A stretch of 11,119 bases of DNA from Gemmatimonadota bacterium (GCA_003220985.1 QHTY01000192.1:663-11781), one strand, 5' to 3'. Shown: positions 1 to 8,300, counted from the first letter of the stretch. Notes: generated by a model from the letters alone, not told the origin. Made by a program: numbers and translations.

Positions 1-237
1 CTCGAACGTGAAATACGGAGCGAACGTGACAGCGGACTGATTGGCCGAGGCGCCGGGCCGAAACTGCAGGTTTATGGCGCAGATCCCCCAGACGACAAGC
101 CGCGTGCGGAACGGTTGCCCCGCGTTGACCTCAGCCGGCCAGTCCATCCATTGGACCGTTACGGGAGTGACCTTGCCGCTGGATTCACATGCGGCAAGCA
201 AAAAAAGGCAGCTCGTGACGAACGCAGAGAGGCGCAT
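1..237 (-). CDS. putative lipoprotein, C-terminus beyond the left edge
   Basis: An open frame of 79 codons starts at ATG 237-235 and runs off the left edge without a stop. The N-terminus is a short lipoprotein signal: MRLSAFVTSC, then a hydrophobic stretch ending in LLAAC, so Cys17 would be the lipidated residue after cleavage by signal peptidase II. The mature part seen (about 62 residues) begins with a Ser/Gly tether and then has beta-rich sequence; I recognise no family. It starts 14 nt after the DUF72 stop codon on the same strand, so it is probably the third gene of the operon that begins at 3691. There is an AAGG directly before the ATG but no well-spaced ribosome binding site, which fits coupling to the upstream gene. 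Function unknown; the lipoprotein call is good, the role is open. Confidence 0.72.
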   Translation of the reverse strand, partial: MRLSAFVTSCLFLLAACESSGKVTPVTVQWMDWPAEVNAGQPFRTRLVVWGICAINLQFRPGASANQSAVTFAPYFTFE

Positions 238-251
238 CCTTGATATTTACC

Positions 252-1232
252 CTACGATCCGGCGTCCGCGTCACCTTCCAGCCACTTGCGGGCCACCGCG
301 CGGATCGTCCCCGGCGCGTTTCCCTCTGCGCGGTTGTTCGCCAGAATGAACGCCTCCACGCGGCGGCGATGCGCTTCGCTCACCAGCCGCACCAAATCCT
401 GCCGCAAATCCGGGAGTGGCTCCTGCACCCGGTCGTAGGGCTGGAACTGCTTGACCGCATCGGCATAGCGGCGTCCAGGCTTCAGCAGCGCACGGGCGAC
501 CGTAAACTCCGCCGGAAACGTCCAGCCCAGGTCCAGCTGCTCACCGATCGCCGGCATTTCGGTCCAGGAGTTGAACACGTGCGCGACGCCGTGCCGCTTC
601 AGCACCTCGCCGTGGATCGGCGTGAGCAGCTCCGGATTGCGAAGCTCGACGGCGTACCGAAAATCGTGCGGTAGCTCCTTCAAAAAATCGTCGAGCTGAT
701 CGGCCCATTGCAGCGGATCCGGCAGATCCTTGCCGCGCATCGCCTGGAACTCGAAGACGAAGCAGCCGGCATGATCGCGAAACACGCGGGTGTAGGGCCC
801 CAGCACGCTGTCCTTGAATAGCGCCGCGTTCAGACAGTCCGGATTGCGCAGCCCGGCGAGACCGGGCTGCGGCGCTTCCTGGCCGAGTCGCTTGGCGGTG
901 ATGCGGTCCCAGACTTTGCTGACGCACGGGAAGCCCCGCGGCAGCGCCTGGCCGTAGGACCGCAACTCCTCCTCCGATGGCGGATCGTAGAACGCACTGT
1001 CGATCCCAACGGTGCGAAACAATGGGTAGCGAGCGTATTCCTCGAGCCGCTTGGCGGGCTGTGGACCGCGATAGCGTCGGTGGTAGACGTCGCCAAACCA
1101 ACCGTCGTAGGTCCAGGTGGACGTCCCGAAGCGGACGGTCGGAGGCAGCCGCCCAGCGAGCGCGGTAATTTCGGCGCTGGGCTCCGGGAGCGACTCGCTC
1201 CCCTCAAACAGATCTGGTTGGATTCGTTCCAC
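252..1232 (-). CDS. DUF72 family protein (YecE-like)
   Basis: 326 residues with a GTG start at 1232, only 5 nt after the stop of the upstream 817-aa gene; GAAG sits before the start. The DUF72 core begins near residue 33 with VRFGTSTWTYDGW. It continues through FVFEFQAMRG and YAVELRNPELL in the middle and the motif FNSWTEMPAIGEQ, and ends with FILANNRAEGNAPGT. These are the usual landmarks of this TIM-barrel-like family, and the length is normal to slightly long. The biochemical role of DUF72 proteins is not established, although they are widespread. The first 32 residues precede the domain and carry QPDLF (residues 5-9), which resembles a sliding-clamp binding pentapeptide. Family assignment is firm; function is not. 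Confidence 0.93.
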   Translation of the reverse strand: MERIQPDLFEGSESLPEPSAEITALAGRLPPTVRFGTSTWTYDGWFGDVYHRRYRGPQPAKRLEEYARYPLFRTVGIDSAFYDPPSEEELRSYGQALPRGFPCVSKVWDRITAKRLGQEAPQPGLAGLRNPDCLNAALFKDSVLGPYTRVFRDHAGCFVFEFQAMRGKDLPDPLQWADQLDDFLKELPHDFRYAVELRNPELLTPIHGEVLKRHGVAHVFNSWTEMPAIGEQLDLGWTFPAEFTVARALLKPGRRYADAVKQFQPYDRVQEPLPDLRQDLVRLVSEAHRRRVEAFILANNRAEGNAPGTIRAVARKWLEGDADAGS

Positions 1233-1237
1233 GATCT

Positions 1238-3691
1238 TCAGAAGCTGAGTACCGTCCCGATTCCGACGTGCAGCCGGGTCACATGCACATCCTGCGCGAG
1301 CAGGGTGTTCTCCGCCTTCAGTCCCAGCCGGTGGCTGTAGATCGTGAAGTCACCCCGAAACCCCACATCGATCCCCCCCACTCCCCGTATTGGAATGAAC
1401 TCCAGACCTCCGCCGATGTGCATCGTATTGGGCAGCAGGTTGTGGAACAACCCGGGGCGCCGCACCCAGCGTGTCTTGCCGTTTCCCAGGAGCTCGCCGT
1501 TGAACCGCGCGTCCGTCACACGGTACCAGCTCAGTCCGTATCCGCCCCGCACGAACGGCTGGAGTGCCCCAGTTGCGATGTTGTAGCGCACGCTCCCGGT
1601 GTATTCCCACATGTCGATGTTGAGCGTCAGCGGAAATCGGCCCGGCAGTGTACTCACGGTCACGTCCGCACGCACGGCGCCGTTGGAGTGCCGGATCGTG
1701 TTCTCGCTCGTGAATCGACGCCCATACCGCGGTGACACGCGGTCGGTCGTGGGATTGATCACATCTATCGTCACCGAGTCGGGCGCCGGAACGAGTGCCA
1801 GCACCTTTTCCAGAAACGGCGATGCAGTCTCGGGAAAGCCCGCGACATTCAGAAACGCGTCGGGGATCTTGAACGACGACACCCCCATCGTCACGCCGAT
1901 GAAGCGAAACGGCACGTACTCCGAGCCGAAGAACGCCGGATAGTTGTGGTGGCCGGCGGCGCGGACCGGCGCGGTGAGCAGCCGGTACACGATGTCGAAC
2001 GGCGGCAGCGTCACCAGCGTCGGAATGGTGAGGTTCAGGAATCCCCATCCCGTCCGGTAATTGTCCTGCTGGCTGGCGGGAAAGAACGAGCTGAGCCGGT
2101 GCGGGATATAGCTGTCGTACCCCGCCGCCGCACCCACGCGATTCCAGCCGCTGTTGTACGCCGGCGCCACGACCGACGTATTCCCCGTCTCCGCGTAGCG
2201 CACGATCCCCGCAAACGAGGAACGTGTGGCCGGATAGCCAAAGCGGATCGGCAGCACGAGCCAGGCCCACCGGCGCCGGACACCAGGATCCGTGCGCACG
2301 AGCGGCAGTACGCGCTCCCAGTCCGGAAGGAGCTCGAGCCGCTCCGGGTTGTCGAACCGCACCACCGTGTTCGTTTCGGCCGCCGCGGAGTCCGGCGCCC
2401 GCCGGAACACCTCCCACGGCGTGCTCACCAGCTCTCCGGTGTGTTGCGGTCCCACGTCCTTGTAGAGACCGGGGAACGGATAGGACCCGTGACTCCCCCG
2501 CCCCAGACGCGTTGACGTTGAAGCGGAGATGAGCTGCTGCAGGCCGCGGTTGTCCCCGCCGATGAACACGATCGGATGCTGATTGAGCTGCGTTTCGGCA
2601 TCGTCGAGGTAGGCTTGGCGCCGAATCTGGCGCCAGATCTCACGCTCTCCAACGCGCTCTTCCTTCAGCCGCTCCAGTTCTCTTTCCCACTCAGCGCGGG
2701 GAGCGTAGACATCCGGCGTCAGATAGTCGGCCGTAAACACCCAGTGGTGGAAGTAGTACTCCACGCGGCGAATCACGAAGTCGTCAGCCTGCCGCAGCTC
2801 GCGGAGCAGGCTTTCCATCATCGCGGTCGTGAGCGGCGCTCTGCCCTGCTTGCGCGGCGTGACGACGACGTTGATGTGCTCCCAGTCTCCTTCGTGAGTA
2901 TTCCCAGCATCGTTGTACGGGTAAAAAAACCAATACTGCAACACGAGCTCATGCTGCGCCGCCTCGGCGCTCCCGCCGGACACGTCGTGGACAAAGGGAT
3001 GTACGAACGTTTTTGCGTAGCCGACATACTTGCGGGCGATCGCGCCGTGCACTGACCCTTCGAATTCCCGGTTCCAGGACGCCGGGTCCTCGCCAGGAAA
3101 GTCGAAGTACATGTAGTACCGCAGATCGAGATCGGGGCGCGGCGCGCGCTGGGCCGGAGCAGGCTCGGCCGCGAACCGCTCGACGAGCTGCAGCAGCCGG
3201 CAGTCCGTGGTCGTATCGACGGTCTCGCTCGCGCGCGCCGTCAGACCCGAGCACGGCCGGTCTGCCAGCCTTTCGAACTCGATGGTTTCGGTGCCGACCA
3301 GCCGCGGGTGCGCTTGCGACAAGTCCACCGCGTCAATGAACAGCGTGGACCAGTCGCCCGCCTCGACGAAGCGCCGAAAATCCATCGGGAAGTCAATCGA
3401 GTTGCGCACCAGCCAGGGCGCAAAACGGACCGCGAGCGCGCGCAGCCACTCCGCGCGAGCGTCGTCGATGCCGTCCCGTGGCGCTTCATCGCGGTAGCTG
3501 GAGGAGGTGGAATCACCGAAGAGATGGAACTGCCTGCTTCCCGCGGTTGACTGGACCGGGAGGGGCGTTTCCCGGGGGAGGTAGGTGACATAATCGGGCT
3601 TGGGTATGGCTTGGGCTGGCACGGAGGAGATAGCGGTCGATTGGATCAGAGCGGTGAGCGCTAATCCCCAGGTCGTGCGAATCCAGGTCAA
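1238..3691 (-). CDS. secreted Vps62-like protein with C-terminal outer-membrane-barrel-like region
   Basis: 817 residues starting at TTG 3691, preceded by AGGGG (3699-3695, close spacing). The start is supported because it gives a clean signal peptide: Arg5, a hydrophobic core, then cleavage after VPAQA near residue 28. Around residues 249-270 it has LQYWFFYPYN followed by HEGDWEH, the hallmark pattern of the Vps62 / DUF946 family. Residues from about 650 to the end alternate polar and hydrophobic stretches with aromatic girdles (MWEYTGSVRYN, VRGGYGLSWY, HIGGGLEFIP, LHVGIGTVLSF) and end in Phe, as outer-membrane beta-barrels do. So it may be a surface protein with an N-terminal globular part held by a small barrel. 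The substrate or partner is unknown. It is the first gene of the minus-strand operon. The CDS is certain, the Vps62 relation likely, the barrel an inference. Confidence 0.85.
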   Translation of the reverse strand: MTWIRTTWGLALTALIQSTAISSVPAQAIPKPDYVTYLPRETPLPVQSTAGSRQFHLFGDSTSSSYRDEAPRDGIDDARAEWLRALAVRFAPWLVRNSIDFPMDFRRFVEAGDWSTLFIDAVDLSQAHPRLVGTETIEFERLADRPCSGLTARASETVDTTTDCRLLQLVERFAAEPAPAQRAPRPDLDLRYYMYFDFPGEDPASWNREFEGSVHGAIARKYVGYAKTFVHPFVHDVSGGSAEAAQHELVLQYWFFYPYNDAGNTHEGDWEHINVVVTPRKQGRAPLTTAMMESLLRELRQADDFVIRRVEYYFHHWVFTADYLTPDVYAPRAEWERELERLKEERVGEREIWRQIRRQAYLDDAETQLNQHPIVFIGGDNRGLQQLISASTSTRLGRGSHGSYPFPGLYKDVGPQHTGELVSTPWEVFRRAPDSAAAETNTVVRFDNPERLELLPDWERVLPLVRTDPGVRRRWAWLVLPIRFGYPATRSSFAGIVRYAETGNTSVVAPAYNSGWNRVGAAAGYDSYIPHRLSSFFPASQQDNYRTGWGFLNLTIPTLVTLPPFDIVYRLLTAPVRAAGHHNYPAFFGSEYVPFRFIGVTMGVSSFKIPDAFLNVAGFPETASPFLEKVLALVPAPDSVTIDVINPTTDRVSPRYGRRFTSENTIRHSNGAVRADVTVSTLPGRFPLTLNIDMWEYTGSVRYNIATGALQPFVRGGYGLSWYRVTDARFNGELLGNGKTRWVRRPGLFHNLLPNTMHIGGGLEFIPIRGVGGIDVGFRGDFTIYSHRLGLKAENTLLAQDVHVTRLHVGIGTVLSF

Positions 3692-3716
3692 AATCCCCTG
3701 CCTTCCCGTGAGACAT

Positions 3717-3747
3717 CTGATATCGCACCTAAATAAAAATGTGTCAA
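3717..3747 (-). promoter_or_regulatory. predicted promoter for the minus-strand operon
   Basis: Read on the minus strand, a perfect -35 hexamer TTGACA lies at 3747-3742. Possible -10 hexamers are GATATC (3724-3719, 17-nt spacer) or TATCAG (3722-3717, 19-nt spacer); neither is strong. The start of transcription would fall near 3712, leaving a leader of about 20 nt before the TTG start at 3691. The spacer is AT-rich, in contrast with the surroundings. Confidence 0.55.
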
Positions 3748-3758
3748 CAACTTAGGTG
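3726..3758. promoter_or_regulatory. inverted repeat between divergent genes, possible operator
   Basis: CACCTAA (3726-3732) and its exact complement TTAGGTG (3752-3758) are separated by 19 nt. The left arm lies in the spacer of the minus-strand promoter; the right arm lies just upstream of both the minus-strand -35 and the predicted -35 of imuB. Arm centres are 26 bp apart, about two and a half helical turns. It could bind a dimeric regulator shared by the two operons. It does not match the LexA boxes I know. Confidence 0.4.
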
Positions 3759-3772
3759 TGTTGCTCCTGTGC

Positions 3773-3802
3773 TTGCGGACCCTATTGTTTTCGGGATATA
3801 TT
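3773..3802 (+). promoter_or_regulatory. predicted promoter for the imuB-dnaE2 operon
   Basis: A -35-like TTGCGG at 3773-3778 is followed after 18 nt by TATATT at 3797-3802, one mismatch from the consensus -10. Transcription would start near 3809, about 18 nt before the chosen imuB ATG at 3827. GGGG at 3814-3817 is the only ribosome-binding-like run before that ATG. Confidence 0.45.
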
Positions 3803-3826
3803 CGGGTCCCCCTGGGGCTTTGTCAA

Positions 3827-5104
3827 ATGTCGCGACGTCCTACGAGCTCGCTCGCCGCCTGCGTCTGGATCCCCCTCTTCCCACTCCGCTGTGAAGAGGC
3901 TCGGCATGAGGGACTAGCCGCCTACCCCACAGCGCTGCTCGCACCTGATACCACACGCAAGCTTTGGCAAGTCTCCTCGCTCGCCCGCCACATGGGGGTG
4001 AAGCCGGGCATGACTGTGAGCCAGGCGATCGGTCTGTGTTCCTCGCTGCGGCTCATCGAACCCGATCCTGTGCATTACGACGAACAGTTTGCCGCTTTGC
4101 TCTCTGCACTGAGTGAAGTGAGTCCCGTCGTTGAGCCGGCGGAGCTGGGACTGGTCTACGTGGGGGCTGACGGCCTAGAAGGAATTTTCGGAGCGCCGAC
4201 AAATATCATCGAAGCCATCATAAGAACGTTGGAAGGTTGGAATGTTGGAATGAGCGAAGCGGGAAGTACCGTCCAACATTCCAACATTCCAACGTTCCGA
4301 CTTGGTTTCGCCCTCGGCAAGTTCACCGCTTGGGTCGCGGCCAGCCGCGCCAAACCGAGCGAAGCGATTGTTGTGCCGGCAGGTGAAGCGCAGAAGTTTC
4401 TCGCTCCCCAACCCATCGCCGTTCTGCCGCAGGGCAGCGATACGCATCGCCGCCTCCGTCAGCTCGGCATCCGCACCCTCGGGGCGCTCTCCACGCTGCC
4501 CGAAGCGGCGGTCACCGCACAGTTCGGCGACGTCGGAAGACGATTGTGGCAGCTCGCCGCCGGCCGCATCGCGGAGCCGGTCGAAGGCCGCGTTACCCCC
4601 GAGCCGATCGTCGCCGCGCTCACATTCTTCACACCGGTCGGCGAGCGCGAGCTGCTCGTGCACTCGGTCGAGCAGCTGATCACGCGCGCCCTCAAACATC
4701 CCCGCCGCATCGGCTGGCGCGTGCACGCGGTGCGGCTGCGTGCCGATTTGGAATCCCCTACAAACCGATCCTGGCTTGCGAACATTCTATTGAAGGATCC
4801 CACTGCCGACGCCGACCGCATCGCCGCACCGCTCCGAACCCGGCTCGAGCAGTCGCCACCCACCGGCGCCGTCGAACGACTCGTGCTCGAGTTCACCGCC
4901 TTCGCTCCCGGCACGACCGAGCTGCAGCTTTTCGCGCGCGATGCCCAGGCCGCCGCGCGCGCGGGACAGCAGCGGGCATTGCAGAGCGCCGCGCGCGAGA
5001 TCCGGATGCGCGTGAAGCGTTCTTCTCTTTATCACATCGTTGAGGTACAGCCATGGTCCCGTCTTCCCGAACGTCGCTACGCACTGATCGACTACGAGCC
5101 GTAA
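3827..5104 (+). CDS. imuB: ImuB-like Y-family DNA polymerase, catalytically degenerate
   Basis: 425 residues from ATG 3827, chosen because the family begins with the strand around residues 9-20 and the predicted promoter lies just upstream. It has the palm/fingers region, a helix-hairpin-helix segment near residues 207-235 (LRQLGIRTLGALSTLP), and the little-finger end PWSRLPERRY near 409-418 typical of ImuB. The acidic residues that define active Y-family enzymes are absent: the first motif reads WIPLFPLRCEE where active enzymes have the two aspartates, and LGLVYVGADGL replaces the SIDE motif. In known mutasomes ImuB is non-catalytic and links DnaE2 to the sliding clamp; ELQLF at 365-369 may be the clamp-binding peptide. 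Residues 133-158 are encoded by an inverted repeat that looks inserted. It overlaps the next gene by 52 nt. Confidence 0.9.
   Translation: MSRRPTSSLAACVWIPLFPLRCEEARHEGLAAYPTALLAPDTTRKLWQVSSLARHMGVKPGMTVSQAIGLCSSLRLIEPDPVHYDEQFAALLSALSEVSPVVEPAELGLVYVGADGLEGIFGAPTNIIEAIIRTLEGWNVGMSEAGSTVQHSNIPTFRLGFALGKFTAWVAASRAKPSEAIVVPAGEAQKFLAPQPIAVLPQGSDTHRRLRQLGIRTLGALSTLPEAAVTAQFGDVGRRLWQLAAGRIAEPVEGRVTPEPIVAALTFFTPVGERELLVHSVEQLITRALKHPRRIGWRVHAVRLRADLESPTNRSWLANILLKDPTADADRIAAPLRTRLEQSPPTGAVERLVLEFTAFAPGTTELQLFARDAQAAARAGQQRALQSAAREIRMRVKRSSLYHIVEVQPWSRLPERRYALIDYEP
4224..4297. repeat. 26-bp inverted repeat built of octamers, inside imuB
   Basis: The left arm (4224-4249) starts GAACGTTGGAAGG and contains GTTGGAA(G/T) units with period 8. 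The right arm (4272-4297) is its reverse complement with one mismatch, and the loop is 22 nt. The element is read through in frame and yields residues 133-158 of ImuB, just before the conserved FRLGFALGKFTAWVAA segment. Its composition is less GC-rich than its surroundings. It resembles a dispersed repeat unit inserted in a surface loop rather than original coding sequence. Confidence 0.85.
5042..5045 (+). promoter_or_regulatory. ribosome binding site that sets the start of the small protein
   Basis: GAGG lies 7 nt before ATG 5053, inside the imuB coding sequence. It supports that ATG over the GTG at 5119, which would cut into the conserved domain. Confidence 0.6.
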
Positions 5105-5370
5105 ACGAGCCCCGCCGGGTGGCGGTCGAATTGAATGCCGACGGTGTGCCGAAAAATGTCTGGCGGTCAAGAGACAACGACGGCGGTCATGGCGGTCAAG
5201 AAGAAACTGCGGCGGTCGTCGAAACCATTCTTGAGATGTGGAGAATCGATGATGAGTGGTGGAGGCAGCTCATTTCACGTCGCTACTTCGCAGTGATACT
5301 CGTAGGCGGTGCACGTGTTGTGCTTTTCGAAGATCTCGTTACCAGCGAATGGTTCATTCAGACGCCATGA
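5053..5370 (+). CDS. small DUF6504-like protein of the mutasome operon
   Basis: 105 codons to TGA 5368-5370, starting at ATG 5053 inside imuB (52-nt overlap) behind a GAGG site. The conserved part starts near residue 20 (PRRVAVELNADGVP), then VVETILEMWRIDDEWWR around 60-76, then RRYFAVIL and the C-terminal VVLFEDLVTSEWFIQ. This pattern (a beta strand with 'P.rV.V', a Trp-Arg-x-x-x-x-Trp-Trp centre, a final Trp) is like the DUF6504 proteins found beside imuB/dnaE2, mainly in actinobacteria. No biochemical role is established. The linker at residues 37-52 is Gly/Asp-rich and is encoded by copies of GGCGGTC. Its stop overlaps the dnaE2 start (ATGA). The CDS is well supported by position and coupling; the family name is from pattern memory. 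Confidence 0.8.
   Translation: MVPSSRTSLRTDRLRAVNEPRRVAVELNADGVPKNVWRSRDNDGGHGGQEETAAVVETILEMWRIDDEWWRQLISRRYFAVILVGGARVVLFEDLVTSEWFIQTP
5121..5217. repeat. five direct copies of GGCGGTC in the small-protein gene
   Basis: GGCGGTC occurs at 5121, 5162, 5182, 5191 and 5211. The three middle copies extend to GGCGGTCA. Spacing is irregular (41, 20, 9, 20 nt) and the copies fall in different reading phases, so the repetition is at the DNA level rather than a repeated peptide. They code part of a low-complexity linker. A chance effect of GC-rich codons cannot be excluded. Confidence 0.5.
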
Positions 5371-8300
5371 CCGCCTACGCGGAGCTGCATTGTCATTCAG
5401 CCTACTCCTTCCTCGACGGAGCGTCGCCGCCCGACGCACTGCTCGCCGCAGCGCACAGCCTCGACTATCCTGCCCTGGCCCTCACCGACCGCAACGGTAT
5501 CTACGGCTCGCTGGCGTTCGCCCACGCCGCGCAGCCGCTCGGCATCCAGGCGATCACGGGTGCGGAGGTCACGCTCTCGGATGGCAGCCATGTCGTGCTG
5601 CTCGCCGAGACTCCCGCCGGGTACTCGAATCTCTGCCGCTTACTTACAGAGACGCACCTCGGCGCCGAGCGCCTTGATCCGCAGCTGTCGTTCGCGAAGA
5701 TCGAAGCACGACAAGACGGACTCATCATTCTTTCGGGATCGCGCCGGGACGGCCTGCTCCCGCGTATCCTGGAAACCGAGGGGCACCGCGCCGCGAAGCG
5801 GCGGGCGGCGCACTGCCGGGACGTCTTTGGACGTGAGCGGTTCTTCGTCGAAATCCAGCGCAACCGTGTCCGCGGAGATCTCGCCGTGTCGCGCGCGTTG
5901 CTGGAAATCGCGAGCGAGGTGCAGCTTGCCGTCGTGCCGACGGGCAACGTGTTCTACCACACACGCGAGCTGCACCGGCTGCAGGATGTGATGGTTGCCA
6001 TCCGGCATCGCACCACGCTCGATGGCTCGCATCGGGTGCGAAATCCGAACAGCGAATTTTGCTTGCGGCCATTGGACGAAGTCGTTGCGCTGTTCAATGA
6101 CTGTCCGGATGCTGTCGCCATGACATTGGCTATCGCCGAGCGCTGCAAGGCCTTCGACCTGACGCGCGACCTCGGCTACACCTTTCCCGACTTTCGCGGC
6201 TCGGGTCGCGCGCCCGCTCCGCAAGCGCTGGCCGAGCTGTGCCACGCCCGCATGCAGGAGCGCTACCCGCCGGGCTCGCTCTACCATGCGCCAGCGCTGC
6301 GCCGGCTCGCGGAAGAGTTGCAGCTCATCGAGCACCATAAGCTCAGCGGCTTTTTTCTCGTCTATCACGATCTCTTCGACCTCGCGCGCGAAGTCGCCGC
6401 CGACATTCGTCGCGGCTCGCGTCGCGCCATGGGGAATCTTCTGCCCGGCCGGGGGCGTGGGTCGTCCGTGTCCTCGATCGTGTGCTACCTCCTCGGCCTG
6501 TCGCACATCGATCCGATCGCCAACAAGCTCTTCCTCGGCCGCTTCCTCAACGAGACGCTCGCATCGGTCCCGGACATCGATCTCGATTTCCCGCGCGAGA
6601 TCCGTGAAGAGCTGATCCGCCGCGTGTACACCCGCTATGGCGCGGAGTATGTCGGGCTGGTCTGCTCGTTCCCCACCTATCGTCTGCGATCGGCCGTTCG
6701 CGAAATCGGCAAGGCGCTCGACTTGCCGCTCGGCGAAATCGAGCTGGTCGCAAAACTGTCGGACGGTCGGTCGGACGGACTGTCAGACGAGATGGAGCAC
6801 CTCCCAGGGTTTGCCGGTCGCAAAGATGCGCCGCTCTGGAAGGAGCTGTGCCAGCTCGCGCAGGAAATTCGCGGACTCCCACGCCACGTCTCGCAGCACC
6901 CCGGCGGCATGATCATTTCCTCACGCCCACTGATCGAGCTGGTGCCGCTCGAGCGCGCCGCGATGGCCGACCGCGTCGTCTGCCAATGGGACAAGGATTC
7001 CTGCGACGATGCGCGATTCATCAAAATCGACTTCCTCGCCCTCGGCATGTTGTCGTTGGTGGAAGAATGCGTCGAGCTGATCGCGCGCCGGACCGGGACG
7101 GCGCCCGATCTCTCACGCATCAATTTCGAGGATCCCGCGATTTACGATCGCATCTGCGCCGGCGACACGATCGGCCTGTTCCAGATCGAGAGTCGCGCGC
7201 AGATCCAAATGATCCGGCGTAGCCGGCCACGCAACCTCGAAGATCTCGCCGTCGAGGTCGCCATCGTGCGGCCGGGGCCGATCGTCGGCGGCGCGGTGAA
7301 CCCGTACGTGCGCCGGCGCGAAGCACAGCGCCGCGCGCATGCGGCCGGCCAGCCGTACGACCCACCCGTGGACCACCCCCTGCTCCGCGAGTGCCTCGCC
7401 GAAACGCTCGGTGTCATTCTGTATCAGGATCAGGTGCTGCAGGTCTGCAAGGCACTCGCGGGATTCACGACCGGCCAGTCCGAGGCGCTGCGTCGCGCGA
7501 TGAGCCGCCGCCGCTCGCACGATCTCATCGCCGGCTTTTGGGAGGAATTTCGTGACGGTGCCGTCACCCGCGGCGTCCCCGAAGCCACGGCAGAGAAAGT
7601 CTTCGGCCAGGTGATCGCGTTCAGTGAGTTCGGATTCCCCAAGTCGCACGCTGCGGCGTTCGGCCTGCTCGCCTACCAGTCTGCGTGGCTCCGGCACTAT
7701 TATCCGGTCGAGTACTACGTCGCGCTCTTCAATAATCAGCCGATGGGCTTCTACTCGCTCGACGCGCTGGGGCGCGATGCGATGCGCAACGGCATCGAGC
7801 TGCGGCTGCCGGATATCAATGTGAGCGATGTCTGGTGCACGGTTGAACGGGAAACGGGGAATGGGAAACGGGAAACGTCCGCGCTCCGAATTGGCCTGGG
7901 ATTCATTCGCCACTGGAGTGAAGAAACCGCGATCGCCACCGTCGAGGAGCGCGAACGCAACGGCCGATTCAAGAGCGTGGGCGATTTCATCCGCCGCGCG
8001 CCGCCCAAGCTCAAACGAACCGCCATCGAAGCGCTCATGTGGGTCGGCGGTTGCGATGCCTTCGGCCTGACGCGGCGCGAGCTGCTCTGGCAGGTCGGTC
8101 TGTGGCTCCCGCCCAAGGCCTCGCGCTCGGCAGACGGCCGGGGCCGCCGGCAGCTCGAGCTGGCGCTGAACCATCCCCATGAGCAGCTGGCGTTTGGCGG
8201 CCTTGCGCCACACGAGCGCCTGCTCGCCGAGTATGCCACGCTCGGATTCTCCGCCAGCGGGCATCCCTTGTCTTTGGTACGCAATGCCTTACCACCAGGA

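Noticed and set aside
1350..2417. 355-residue frame overlapping the Vps62-like gene on the same strand
   Set aside because: It is an out-of-frame reading of a gene with a signal peptide and conserved motifs; its translation is Gly/Arg-rich and lacks recognisable features.
3758..3826. N-terminal extension of imuB from ATG 3758
   Set aside because: It would overlap the predicted promoter elements, adds 23 residues not seen in the family, and has no ribosome binding site.
3692..3826. LexA box before imuB
   Set aside because: I looked for GAAC-N4-GTTC, CTGT-N8-ACAG and GTTC-N7-GTTC forms and found none.
4224..4297. CRISPR-like or insertion-sequence remnant
   Set aside because: There are no regularly spaced units with unique spacers, no target-site duplication was found, and no transposase is present; a small dispersed repeat fits better.
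5256..5366. N-terminal extension of dnaE2 from ATG 5256
   Set aside because: The extension lies entirely over the conserved end of the small protein gene, is Arg/Cys-rich without similarity to DnaE2, and the PHP domain starts right at ATG 5367 with an ATGA overlap.
7113..8264. Long open frame opposite dnaE2 (and similar ones opposite it at 5640-6506 and opposite the hydrolase at 9295-10194)
   Set aside because: High GC leaves long antisense frames open. Their translations are Arg-rich and show no domain, and the plus-strand genes there are unmistakable.
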